Origin: Apium graveolens
Taxonomy: Eukaryota; Streptophyta; Magnoliopsida; Apiales; Apiaceae
DNA: 64,000 nt
Direction: 5' to 3'
Assembly (NCBI RefSeq): GCF_009905375.1
Contig: NC_133650.1
Span: 299,025,957 to 299,089,956 of the forward strand
Shown: positions 11,801-22,910 of the stretch, in pieces
Layout of the letters: every line of letters begins with the position of its first letter
Numbering within the stretch: position 1 is the stretch's first letter
Position numbers and translations under genes: made by a program
The notes under the pieces: generated by a model
The model's database searches: none
Seen by the model: only the letters and a program-made list of their open reading frames with translations
Told to the model about the DNA's origin: nothing

Positions 11801-13387
11801 GCTAATTCCTGCCATCACCACTTCTCCACCTATTCAAATCAAAGGAAAGCTTGATGAAATTGATCTAATCCAGATAGCAGCAGCTGAATTGCAAGTCAAA
11901 GAGCAAAAGAGGAAAATTGATGAAAAGGTGCAACAAATTTTTGGTTCTACAGCTTCTAAATCACAATCTGTGAAGCATAGCACAAAGGTGGAATCAATTA
12001 TTATGGAGCTCAAGCCAGTAAGGAGGAATAAGGTTGGATAGACTTCTGCCAAGAATATGAAACCTATGGTTCTCAAGCCCAACAACAGATCCAATAAGGA
12101 ATCTACAAAGAATCCTCTAAGCCTTGCTCAGATGAAAGAAGTGGATTTTCCTCTTCCAAAGCCTGATGAAGACAAGGTTTTGGGTGGAAGTATCATAAAG
12201 CACAAAGAGACCATGGATGTGGTTGAAAGGATGAACATGGCTATTATCTTTAGAGAGGGAAAGAGCATTTGTGTGATGCAAGGACATCCCAAATTCTCAA
12301 TAGCCAAGAAGGAAGAAGCCAGAAGGTTGAAGGAAGAAGCCAAAAAGCTAAAGGCTGACAAAAGAGCACAAGCAAAGCTTGAAAAACAGCTAAAGTCAAG
12401 TCAAGCTGAAGAAAAGAAAGAAATTGAAGACAAGAGTGAAGATGTAGGTATGGGGGACATGGTTAATGATGATGTAGGAGAAAGAAGTAAGGAAAGAGAG
12501 GAATGACAGAAAGGGAACAGAAAGAAGGCCAATGCAAAAAGAAATATGGTAGATGAGACTGAAGAAACCCAATCAAAATCCAAACCACTACCTTCTATTC
12601 CTGAACCCATTGTGTCTGACCCTTCATAAACATCCATGGTGAAACAATCACTCCTAAGGAGGAACCAATTGATTGGGACACCATCAAATTGCCCACCTTC
12701 TTAACCTCTTCTCCACCATCAAAGAAGCAGAAAAGAAAAATCAAATCAACACCTCCTCCAACCTCAATCAAATTCACTCAGAAGCCTAAGCCTAAGCCAC
12801 AAGCCTCTAAGGATGATTATGTTCACATTTGTGACATAAAGGAATTTTCAGACATTGAACTCTATCTGGATGAGCTGGAGGAAGTAAGGGGAATAGATGC
12901 CTACAGACAGCTACCAGAAAGACTAGTGTTCAAATACAAAGGAAGTGGAGAAAGAACTTGGCCTCTCTACAGGATTCTGAATGAAGGCTACTCTACCTTG
13001 GTTAGAGTCTACTCAACCATAAAAAGGGATTCTGGTTTTACCAGGACTGCCAAGACTGAGATTCTCAACAAGATTGCCAACATAAGGAAGACTTGGTGGG
13101 AGCCCAATGCCTTACCTAGAACATTACTCATTCAAGAAAGAGGAATTACAGTTTACAAATCACCTCATTGGTTGATGGAGTTCAGAGACAACAAAGGAGT
13201 CACAAGATTTTTCAAACTTGAAGATCAGCTCAAGATTGCCAGTAATGAAACTCTCAAGGATATGCAATCTAAGTTGGACATCAATGAAGAAGATGAAGCT
13301 GAGTTCTACAGACAACTTCAACTTCAAATAGAGGAGAATGACAGGAGGCTAGGAAAGAAAACAAGGGATCAAAGGAAAAGAAATTAA
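8863..13387 (+). pseudogene. Long post-pol extra ORF of the copia element (env-like position), broken
   Basis: One coding region of about 1500 codons, now in pieces: frame 1 from ATG 8863 to 11778 with in-frame stops at 10651, 10921 and 11449; frame 3 about 11770-12506 with a stop at 12039; frame 2 about 12640-13387. The first 250 residues look folded (DYHKMMDFIKNCKLSYAM, EIWTTAEF, YCINCDDIQSCFKLPE), followed by a Ser/Thr/Pro-rich stretch, charged coiled-coil regions (KKEEARRLKEEAKKLKADK) and a C-terminal block (GERTWPLYRILNEGYSTL, HWLMEFRDNKG). From memory, large copia elements of asterids carry similar post-pol ORFs. I see no signal peptide or clear membrane segment, so a true envelope is unlikely. 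Function unknown. Confidence 0.7.
10516..10630. repeat. TCAACGGAT motifs inside the extra ORF (5 exact, 1 variant)
   Basis: Forward 10516 and 10606, variant 10555, inverted 10532, 10580 and 10622, in a Ser/Thr-rich segment just before an in-frame TAA (10651). Confidence 0.9.
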
Positions 13388-13566
13388 TCTGCTCAGACTA
13401 AAAGAGCACCCTTGGAAACAATGTAATTCTTCAATTCCATCTCAGCATACACATTTTTGCAGCACTTTTAAATTTCTACTTTATTACAGTTAATATGTTT
13501 TGTCAAGTGTTTTGTTATCATCAAGCTAAACCCAAATTTATGCCTACAGTTCTAGTAGACATAAAT

Positions 13567-13575
13567 AGGGGGAGA
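13567..13575 (+). other. Polypurine tract
   Basis: AGGGGGAGA ends one base before the 3' LTR, the standard plus-strand primer position; the same tract style is common in copia elements. Confidence 0.85.
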
Positions 13576-13576
13576 T

Positions 13577-14678
13577 TGTTAGGAATATGTGTATTAGTTT
13601 GATGATAAGTTAAACAAAACACTTAAGTAGAAATATAGTGTTTATAGCCTCAACGGATAAGACCATCTTGGCTATCCATTGAAGGAGTAGCTTTACTTAG
13701 AAATAAGTTTAGTATTGTAGCACATTTCATTCTCTGGATTCAAGTTGTAATTCTTAGATGTTGTGGGAAATTATCAGTCATGTTGACTACTAGTGGATAT
13801 GCAAATAGGAGGGCTAATTATAAATATTTCATGCCTTGTAATTTCGTATAAGTGAAGAAGTATCAACTGATATTGAAGACCTTCAACGAATAAGAAACAA
13901 AGCTTCAACGGATGTCTCTAAAGCTTCAACGGATAATATCCATCAACGGATAAGTGCTTCAACGGATAAAGACTTCAACTGCTAATGCATCAACGGATAA
14001 AGCTTCAACGGATAAAGCCTCAACGGATAAGGCATCAACGGATGAAAGCTTCAACGGATGCTTAGTTCAATAGCAGTTGATAGTGACAATTTATAAGCTG
14101 ACAGAGGCACATGGGTTGACAGAGACAAACTGGAATGTGGCAGCCTCTAGGAGGAATCAAGAAAAAGCAGCATTTCCATTCTGGTGCAAACAAGGGAGTA
14201 TTCGAAGATTAACAGCTAAACCTAAATTGCATTGGATAGAGAAATGAAGAAGAAACATGTGAAGAGCCTTTTAATTATATTTTACAGTTTTGTTTTCACT
14301 TGTAAACTTGGTGATATATAAACCAAGTAGCAGCTAGTAATTAGATGTGAATTTTCCAGAGCTGTTTAGAAAAATCCAGAGAGAAAATCATCTAATTTGT
14401 ACTAGGAAGCAACTGTGATTTAATTCTTTGAATCACAGATTTTCTGAAATAACACATCTTTGGTGGAACAACAAATCCACCAGAAAAGTTTTTAAGTTCT
14501 TTGTGCTCTTTACATTTGTGTTTGAATATATATCTGTCTGTATTAGCTTCAAGCAATTCACACACATTTGTTCACTAAAATACTTAGCCTTAGAAACTGC
14601 TCAAAACTTGAAAAAGTTTTGAGATTTACATTCAACCCCCCTTCTGTAAATCTCATTGTTAGTCCACTGGGAATAACA
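13577..14678 (+). repeat. 3' LTR of the copia element
   Basis: 1102 bp, aligns without gaps to the 5' LTR by eye. Directly preceded by the polypurine tract and followed by the TCTGT target duplication. One motif copy in the cluster has decayed (CAACGAAT at 13884-13891) and the inverted outlier now reads ATCCATTGA. Both are CpG transitions, as expected of methylated DNA. Confidence 0.97.
13883..14059 (+). repeat. TCAACGGAT cluster in the 3' LTR (9 exact copies, 1 decayed)
   Basis: Same arrangement as the 5' LTR cluster; the first unit has G to A at the CpG. A further single copy lies at 13650-13658. Confidence 0.93.
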
Positions 14679-14683
14679 TCTGT
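14679..14683. repeat. Target site duplication, right copy (TCTGT)
   Basis: Exact match to 1404-1408; marks a clean retrotransposon integration of 5-bp stagger, usual for Ty1/copia integrases. Confidence 0.95.
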
Positions 14684-14748
14684 CATATATGCAAAAATTT
14701 GTTCAGGTATCCATCATATACACACTAGTATTAAAGTATGAATGCGAC

Positions 14749-15807
14749 CTGATATGGAAAACAATTGCAAATAAATCTTACAAGATCAATCCCATCACCT
14801 TGCAAGTCTGCACTATTTACGCTAATACGGTAAGCTTCAGTTTTGTTCAGGAAACCATCATAAACTAACATAACAACAGATTTCTGAAACTGAATGTTTG
14901 CATAGACAACCATGAATTCTTCGTCTTTCCATTCCGGTTTATTTAACATCCACTCATTTGGTTCTATCGTCGGGTAGTTTATCTCAATTGCCGCTTCCTT
15001 ATATATCTTGACATTAAAGACCCCATCTCCATGATAATCAAATAAAACAAGATTATATATCGTAATTCCATAAAACTCCATAAAGCGAGCAAGATCACAT
15101 ATTTTTCCGATTTCTGAATCATATCGAGCATGTCATTTATGTGTTTTACAATATATCTTCAAGCCAGTTGGAATTCTTCCACCACAAACACTTTTAAAAT
15201 CCCCTGACACTCTCTGATCAAGTACCATTAAATCAAATACATTTAAAAATAAACATAAATTTGACACTATATAAATTAACGCTGTAAAATATACACTTAC
15301 AAAGTGCCTAAAATCAGAGACTTCTACATTTGCTGCCAGAAAGCTACATATACTCTCTTCATTATCTATACAGTTGGTATTATGTTAATGTACCTAAATA
15401 AATGCAGTATATACATTCTAGGTTAAATTTTTACCTAAATTGAATTTGACATTCTTCGCTCTAGAACTCGATCTTTTCTTCATCTGTAATTACATAATAA
15501 ATTTGTTTCAATCAATATAAAGCACGTTATTTTACTTAGATATTACATGCATGGGATACAAATCAAAGATTTTACAAGAACAATACATGTATATGATACA
15601 AAACTTGAGAATTACATGAATTTGAGCAAGTAATGTTCTTAAATTCTATATAACATTAATCGATTAAGTTAATGTGTGTATACTTTAAAACTCTATCAAT
15701 CAAGCAATATAATCTCAAGTTCTAACACTGATTCATGGTTCCATTGCATATATATACTATATGAAAGCAAGATAAACTATAGACAAAGAATCGATTCATA
15801 CCTCCAT
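14749..15807 (-). pseudogene. 5' part of the same B3-domain (REM-like) gene
   Basis: Minus-strand exons: 15807-15802 (only ATGGAG, followed by GTATGA), 15483-15435, 15365-15301 and 15213-14749. All have GT-AG borders and the phases join. Exon 4 encodes a B3 domain, with GDFKSVCGGRIP at its start and the typical end FYGITIYNLVLFDYHGDGVF, where B3 proteins carry a GD/F motif. A TGA at 15135-15133 interrupts this domain in frame; TGG to TGA is the likely change. The next intron starts at 14748, and its acceptor lies beyond the retrotransposon at 1405-1406. The large insertion is therefore formally intronic, but the stops suggest the gene is dead. An unusual exon structure that avoids the stops cannot be excluded. 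Confidence 0.55.
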
Positions 15808-17774
15808 TGTAGAGAAATAGTTTGATTCTACCGAGAGTGTTGTCTCCTTGGTGAAAAGAAGTTACTTTTTGCTTGAAGAAGTTGAGAATCCCAAAGTCAC
15901 GCTAGTTTTCTTATCTGGGCTTCTTTTAAGACAGGACTTTGATTTTATGTGGGCTTCTTTTAAGACACGAGTTTAACATATCCCAAAGTTAACTTATTTG
16001 GGTTGTTTGGATTTTTTAATTCTTTTGATATTTTCTCCTTTTTTATAATTTTTAAAAAAACGATTTTTACAAAATAGTGTTATATATTATGTTTTAATAT
16101 AAGTGGGTTTTTGTATTATTTTGATTTTAAAATAAAATATTGCAATAAATTGTATGTTATGTAATATTTACTGGATTTTTTTAAAACGTATTTAATTAAA
16201 AAAATAAGTACTCAGTTTTGTTGTACAAATTATTAAAATATTGACTACTAAAAACGTAAAAGAGAAATGTTAAAATATGAGTTAAGAGACTTTTAATTGG
16301 TTAAAATGTGAGAGAGAAAAAATTAAAATAAAATAATGAGATTTAACGTTAAATTATAATATAAAATTTATATTTCAAAATAAAAAAACCTAAATAACTG
16401 TAATAAATAAATTAAATAAAACTATAAGATAACCGTTTATGTTATAAAAATTACAAACTTCAAGAAAAAAATTTAAAATTGAAGAAATTTAGAATGCGCC
16501 TAGTCCGGACAAAAAGTCCATAGTGAACATACAAAACACAAAAATCATGTACAAAAGAGTAAAAGCATGTAGACTCTAAAATGAAAGAGACTCAAAAATC
16601 CATTAAAACGTAGTTTACCCGTGTAATCGGGACACTGGGTTGGTTTGTAAGCATCATTAAAACAGATTCTCTCAAAATCCAAAGCATAAGGACACAGAGA
16701 AGAGAGAATTGAAGATGAGAATTTAATATCAGATCTTCAATAATTAGACATAGTAATGGCGATTCTTTTTACAACCACTGCACACACACATGTACTAGGT
16801 AGGAAAAGACGAAATACCCTGCACATTATTCCCTATTTACCAAACAAAGCAGACGGCGTTTAACTGCAATATTGCATAGTTTCTGAAACCCTGTTGCTAG
16901 TTACTGAACTCCAAGTACACAAAGTACTTATATCTTAAACTTCATGTACACGTGCTGCAGTTTACTCTATGTACAACTACAACGATAATTTATGTTTGTC
17001 GAGGTAATGGAATTTGCTTCGTACTCCAATCTGCAACAGGGTAATCGTTGAATGTCAGTTTAAATTGTTTATGACATTTTTAGAAGTTGGTAATCCCTTA
17101 CCTCCAGCTTAAATAATGTAATCCATGATTATAGGTCATTTTTAATCGTGGTGAGAGAAATTTGGTACAAACAAATCGAAGAGATTTCGACCTGAAAATG
17201 AGAGTACGGGCGTTGACAGCCAGGCTTTTACTGCCAGAAACGGATGTTGTTTATGGATATTTCGGGACTTAGTTTGTTTTGGGACTAGTTTGCAAGGTTT
17301 GCGGGCAAGAAGGGCACGGTAATTCCTACTCGGCCGTTCCTAGCTGCCGGAAGTGTGTATTGCTTAAATGTTTCCACAAAATTTTGTAGAATGAAGTGAG
17401 ATCCAAACCTTGCAAAGTGCCTACATATCCTATATTTGTAAGAATCAAGTTTCATATTGTTTTTAGATTTTTGGACTCCTTTACTTGATGAAGAAGCCAT
17501 GACATGATCAGCTTTATCTCCCCCCTTTAGTGCTGATACCATAGTTTTTGTGATGTAGAGGTATGAGTACTACTCCCTGTATGTCACTTGAAACACAATT
17601 ATTTAACCTTCATCTTTGAAAACAAGGGTAGGAAAAAATCTTAATATATACTCAAATGCTAAGTACATTATTATTTTTAGACAAAACATAAAACATAATT
17701 TCTTGCCCATAGTAATGTCTATGGACCATGTTGGTAACAGCTAAAAAGACCTTATCAGATAGCTTAAGCAATAA
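15808..17774. other. Intergenic: B3 gene 5' flank and TORNADO1 3' flank
   Basis: AT-rich DNA without a convincing gene. A minus-strand open frame at 17285-17542 is low-complexity and lies just after the TORNADO1-like stop, so it is taken as 3' flanking or UTR sequence. Parts of 17411-17752 are copied at 26230-26433. Confidence 0.6.
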
Positions 17775-20700
17775 TCAAACTGGGAGTTGAACAATTTCAT
17801 TTGCTCTGGTGTATATATGCCTTGCACATACCCAAGCAACGAGGCCATTGTCCCTGTACCTAATCCTCCACAATCCAAATTTCTCTGCAATTTGTTTCCC
17901 TGTGGAGCATCTTTGCTCCCTTAAGAAGTCGATCACCCACTGTTGTGCTGATCTCAGGTCTTGCTGATTGTCCCCCTTGCTTCTGTTCAACCCCCAACTC
18001 CCACCAATAGCTGCTGCCCCCACGATTCCGGCAGCTGCTGCACCTGCACCTGCACCTGTACCGGCGCCTGCACCAAGCATTGGAGATTCTATAAGGCGCG
18101 CAACTTCCCTGCTAAGATCAGGTATCATTTCTCCCATCCCTGCTGCTAAATGGGCTCCTATCTTTAAGGCAAATGTTAACAATTTCATGAACTTCTTCAT
18201 GTACGGAGCCAAACACTTAACAGAATTGTTATCCACCTGCATTATTTCACATCCAATCTGTTCTTCCACCACATGCATTTCTCCTCGGTATTCACATAAC
18301 ATGTGCAGCCTTAATGCATGCATGCCTGATATTACAGTTGTCACCAGTCTCCTTGAGTAGTTTTCTGTTCTCACAAAATAGAACATGTTCGGTACTTTTC
18401 TTTCTTCAAGTTGCACATTGTAGTTCACTAGATAATTTACTTTGTGATGCAGCTCATATAGAAGTCGGTGCTCAAACACTCTCAAACCTTGAATTTCCTG
18501 CTTCACATCTCTGATTTCTTGTTCTATGATCTTCAGTCTCTGCAGAACTTCCTCGACACCCTTGGCAATTCCTACAAATGTCGGATCCACATTACTATCT
18601 GCTTGTTCACTGTTAGATGAAGAAGGTGCAGTTCCTTCTAGGTTGTTGTCTAGTGGGACTTGTAGTTCTACTGCTAGGTTGTATAAATCATGATACCTCC
18701 TGTGAAGTACTTCCCGGAAGTCATCATCAGATAGGAGGTCACGAGCTAAATCAAATCCTGCTCCTAAAATAGTTTGCCCTGATTCTGAGATTGAGCCCCA
18801 GGTGTGCTGGTAATCATATATACTTTCTGCAGGGACCGAGAGCATTGCCTGCTTCAGTTGTTGTAAAGGTATGGCTTGTGTTTTTCTGTATCTTGGAGGC
18901 GTTAGATTTTTAACACATTCTAAACGGATGATATTTTCTGTCAATGTGACACTGTGGCATTGGCTTTGGATAGCTGGAAGTATAACCTGTTGGAACAGTC
19001 TCATAATTTCTGTCAAGCTTTTGGTGGAGCAAAAGAGTACGTCAATATAGTAACCAAACTTTCCTCCAAGCTCAATTCTGATGTACATGCCATTAATGTT
19101 TATTAATATAAGGTTCTTCTCTAAACTGTATGTTGCTGTGTATTGGCTCTTCAGCCTCGTAATTTTGTTCTGCAGATGCACCTGGTCATGAACAAAATAT
19201 GCATGAAATGTAAGACCTAATTATTTAGCATGCTTAAAATTCTTAGATGTACTATTTTAATATTAAATGCACGTCTGAATATACTGCGGGCACATATGCG
19301 CATACTTTTATACATAGATGCTAAATGCATTTTTCTTTAAAGCATTGATTTGTCCATTCAGAATAATCATGCCATTTGAAACATGTGAATATAGGATTTG
19401 TTTAAACGAGCAAAGGGCGGATCAGAAAAGCAACGATAGGAAGTTATTCCAAAAGATCTAGAAGAGAAGAGACTACTGCAACAGTGATAGAAAGAAACAA
19501 ATCAAGGATGATGATTCATGTGACCTACATTAGATGAAATGTGAAGCACTTCTTACAATCTTCTAGTTATGACTTTACTTTTTTCCTGTTTAATTTAGGT
19601 AATATCTTCATGTTTGTGGACATGCCAAAATAACAACTAAAACCTTAAGAATGGAGTCTGTCTCAAGACATTATCGCTTGGAAATGAATGGAAATGCAAG
19701 TTAAAGAAGTCTTGCCTGCAAGCGAGGGAAGAAGCTTGGAGTAAGGAACATGTGGCTGGAATCATCACACTCGAGATGTCTCCCTGCATATACACAGTCA
19801 GGTGTGCTTGACACCCATCTCGGTGTTCTTCCCCTGCCTTCTTCAAGTGTTGACGGGATCAATAGCAATGAATTTGGATCTGATGGATCTTGTTCATAAC
19901 ATAATTCTAGTTTCATCATCATGCTCACAAGATCACTAGCTTCCAAGTTCTCAAAAACCTTAGAGCCCATCCCTGGAATCTGGCTATGTAAACTACCTTT
20001 AAGAATCTTCTCCAACTCTTTCCTACTTAAAAATCCATTATGTTCAGCTGAGTTTTGCTTCCCAGCATCCAATTTTGTTAGCTGACCTAGTACTTCACAA
20101 CAAAACCACTCACAGTCCAAGATTACAAACCCCAGTTCATCAAAATAAATCACCTCGCCTATATGATGTAAACACAAAGCAACGGCCCTCCTCCTCATCT
20201 CCACCTTTTCTTTGTTATCAAATCTTGATCGAACTCTTAAGGATGAAACCTTAAGCTGGCATATGTCAGAAAAGTCCTTCCATCTCATCACTGGCTTGTT
20301 GTAATTTTCTGACCTCCAGTCTGACAGTACTTGAATTAAATCATTGCAAAGCTCATAAACTCGGGGAACTCTTTCAAGAACAGTTTTGCTTGTTTTCTTG
20401 ACATGATGAGCGAGTTTACTTACCATCCCAGATGATCTTGCATCAACAGTGAATACAGTTGGATAGAATTCTATATACCCCATAAACTTATCTCTCAATC
20501 CCTGAATTGCATTTATAGTCCCCTGCAAATTATCTATTTGATTGATTTTGTCAGTATGTGTTAGCACAGCAGTGACATTTGGTAGCATACACTGCTGGAC
20601 CGCTCGTCCTGAGTTAGAAACAATGAATCTTAGCCAATACTGGAGTTCTTCTTCTATTTCCGTCGGGGATTTTGGCTCTCTATTGCTAGGTCTCCTGAAC

Positions 20701-22540
20701 AAACTGGCTACAATTATAAAGAGCGACGCACTTCCATGACCTGGGAACATGAGGTCATGGAGAGAACATAGCTCGTGCTGACCAGCAAGGTTCCATATTG
20801 AAATCTTTGTGTCTTCATCTTTGTAGCTCTTTATCTTAATTCCTGTTGTTTTGACAGCATGCTCAAGTGGATTACCAATAGTTCTTACTTGATTAATGTA
20901 AGGTGGTTTTGAAGAAGAAAGGTTATGCAACAGAGAATTGCACAGAGTAGTTTTCCCTGCACATTATATATAAAATTGGTCAGTAGCTTTTAGTATATTT
21001 TCTCTCAAACACATATAAATTAAGTCATAGGTATCAGAAGCTCACCGGCATAGTCTTGCCCACAGAGGAAGACTCGACAACTCTTGGGCACTGTCATAGT
21101 CATGTCCTTTAGTAAATCAGTATCAGGCTCACTTCTTCCATTCTGACCCAGCTTCAGGCTTATACCTTCTGTCTTTCCAGAATTCTGTAGCGGAGTTCTT
21201 GTAAGATCAATGTCCTCTATCCAAGGGTTTACTTGTAAAATTCCAAGTACTGTCTGTAACACTAAGTCACCATCAACCCCTTTGCAACCTCTTAATGACA
21301 AAAACTTTAATGTGGCGTTCGTCTCAAGGCTCTTGAAAATTTTAATGATATCTTCTGGCCTTAAACTCTCATCGTCATATATTCCTAAACGGATCACACT
21401 CTGGTTGGTTGTCAGCATCTGCATGATGGCAGAAAGACCATTCCTTCCAAATTTTGTCCTTCCTCCACCAATAGACACGGACTTGAGAGTTATGTTTGCT
21501 TGGTTTTGCAAAGCACCAAATCTGCTCAATGGGCATAGCAAGTGTTCAACACCAACACCACCAAACCAGTTCCCATCAAGATACAAGCTCTCCAGACTCT
21601 GGTTTTTGAATAGTCCAGCTGCAACATACACAATTCCCTTGTCTTTTAAACAAGTTCTTGATAAATTTACCTCTTTGAGGCTGCGGTTTTGTTCCAGAAC
21701 CCAGCGGAACTCCCTAGCCCACCGAGATTTCAGTCTGACCCCAGTCATATCAAGAGATTTTACCGTTGAATTCCAACCCAAAGCACAAGCAACCCTACAA
21801 GCACCAGAGGTGTCAAGGCGGTATATCCGTAAAGTGCTGCTGGCATGTACAAATTCAACCACCTTGGAGATTTTTTCTCCTTGTTCACCAGTCCAAATGT
21901 GAACTTCCATGGATCTGTTCCTTGCTAGAACTGCAGAAATGAGTGGGGTTGCTGTGATTGAGTTTGAGTCAAATACTGTGAGTAGCTTCAATGTGGCATT
22001 AGCTTCAATCATTTTAGAGAGTTCTTCTGCACCCTTAGATCCAATTGAGTCTTCCCATATCTGCAACTCTTCTAAGCTGCTATTTTGCTTAAGAGCAGAA
22101 GCAAGAAGGCTAGCTCCAACTGAACCAATAGAGGACTCAGAAAACCTAATATCCTTAATCACTCCATTTTTCTTCAAAACATCTGATATCTCCGAAAAGC
22201 ATTTTATTGTGAACTTGTTTCTTTGAAACACTAGTTGCTTTACATTAAAGGAACTGTCAAGCAAGTCCCTGAGTTTTTTTACTTGTTGCAACTCCCATGC
22301 AACATGGTAAAACTCTATGATCTGCAAGGATGATTTAGTGTTTTGTAAAGCTACCAGGAAAATTGAGAAATACGAAAACGCTTCCTCGGAGATGTTAATA
22401 ATAATGGAATTTTCAGTTTCTTGATGGCAACATGAAACTTGTTGACAAAGGTAGAAGGTAACATTCTGCAGGGCCAGATTTTTCGAGTTTATAGCGGTGA
22501 GAGCTTGTTGTAAATCTGTTTGGTTCTGATTTGTTGTCAT
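17775..22540 (-). CDS. TRN1: TORNADO1-like LRR-Roc-COR protein
   Basis: Three minus-strand exons: 22540-21046, 20956-19716, 19181-17775. Phases join exactly and give 1380 codons of protein, the length I recall for Arabidopsis TRN1. Exon 1 encodes leucine-rich repeats (for example SLESLYLDGNWFGGVGVEHL). The P-loop GQDYAGKTT is made across the exon 1/2 junction; exon 2 holds the Roc GTPase (WNLAGQHEL, LTHTDKINQ) and the COR region. Exon 3 has the C-terminal region, with a coiled-coil-like stretch and a Gly/Ala-rich segment (AGAGTGAGAGAAAAG). TRN1 acts in leaf and root patterning, vascular development and auxin distribution. Intron 2 has a GC donor (CAG|GCAAGA) with a normal AG acceptor. No internal stop is seen, so it appears functional. 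Confidence 0.92.
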
Positions 22541-22910
22541 TAGAGAATGCAGGTAGCTAAATTTAGAAGTTTGGTATAATTAGAAAATAATAATGTGGGT
22601 TGCTTCACAGTGATCAGTTAAGGACACTGTTCAAGTAGCAGCAAAGAACAGTGGCCAACTTGTCCTGCAATTACGTTCGTCGGAGGAATAAGAATTGGAA
22701 TGAGATGCTTGATTTCAAACTCTGCTTTCGGTGGGAATAATAATGATGTCTGAATTTCAACTTTTGGGAATTTTTTGACATTTAAAATGAAAAAGTGGAT
22801 CAGGCTTAGCCAACACTGTTCTGCTTTGTTTGGTATTCTCACTTCTTCAACAAAGATGCTCCAGTAATTTATTCTGGTCGTGTGTTTTGGTTAAATATCA
22901 TGTAAAGTAA
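22541..22910. other. TORNADO1-like gene 5' flank
   Basis: Upstream region and probable promoter of the minus-strand TORNADO1-like gene; no clear TATA box or other gene recognised. Confidence 0.5.

Larger units (their letters stand above)
1409..14678 (+). mobile_element. Ty1/copia LTR retrotransposon, Sirevirus type, 13.27 kb, non-autonomous
   Basis: Two 1102-bp LTRs beginning TGTTAGG and ending AATAACA enclose a primer site, gag, protease, integrase, reverse transcriptase, RNase H, a long extra ORF region and a polypurine tract. The 5-bp target duplication TCTGT is at 1404-1408 and 14679-14683. The order integrase before RT marks Ty1/copia. The large size, the extra ORF after pol and the palindrome around the LTR TATA box fit Sireviruses. 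By hand count the LTRs differ at about 27 of 1102 sites (2.4%), mostly transitions. With the commonly used grass rate of 1.3e-8 per site per year that is about one million years; the rate is an assumption. Every main gene carries stops, frameshifts or deletions, so this copy cannot code for its own movement. Confidence 0.96.

Noticed and set aside
8863..13387. Extra ORF as a true envelope gene
   Set aside because: No signal peptide, membrane anchor or fusion-like segment could be seen; only its position is env-like.
17285..17542. Minus-strand 85-codon frame after the TORNADO1-like gene
   Set aside because: Low-complexity, no domain, and it lies in sequence that behaves as 3' flank and is partly copied elsewhere.
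22618..22842. Minus-strand 74-codon frame upstream of TORNADO1-like
   Set aside because: No domain and not joined in phase to the gene; taken as promoter or UTR.
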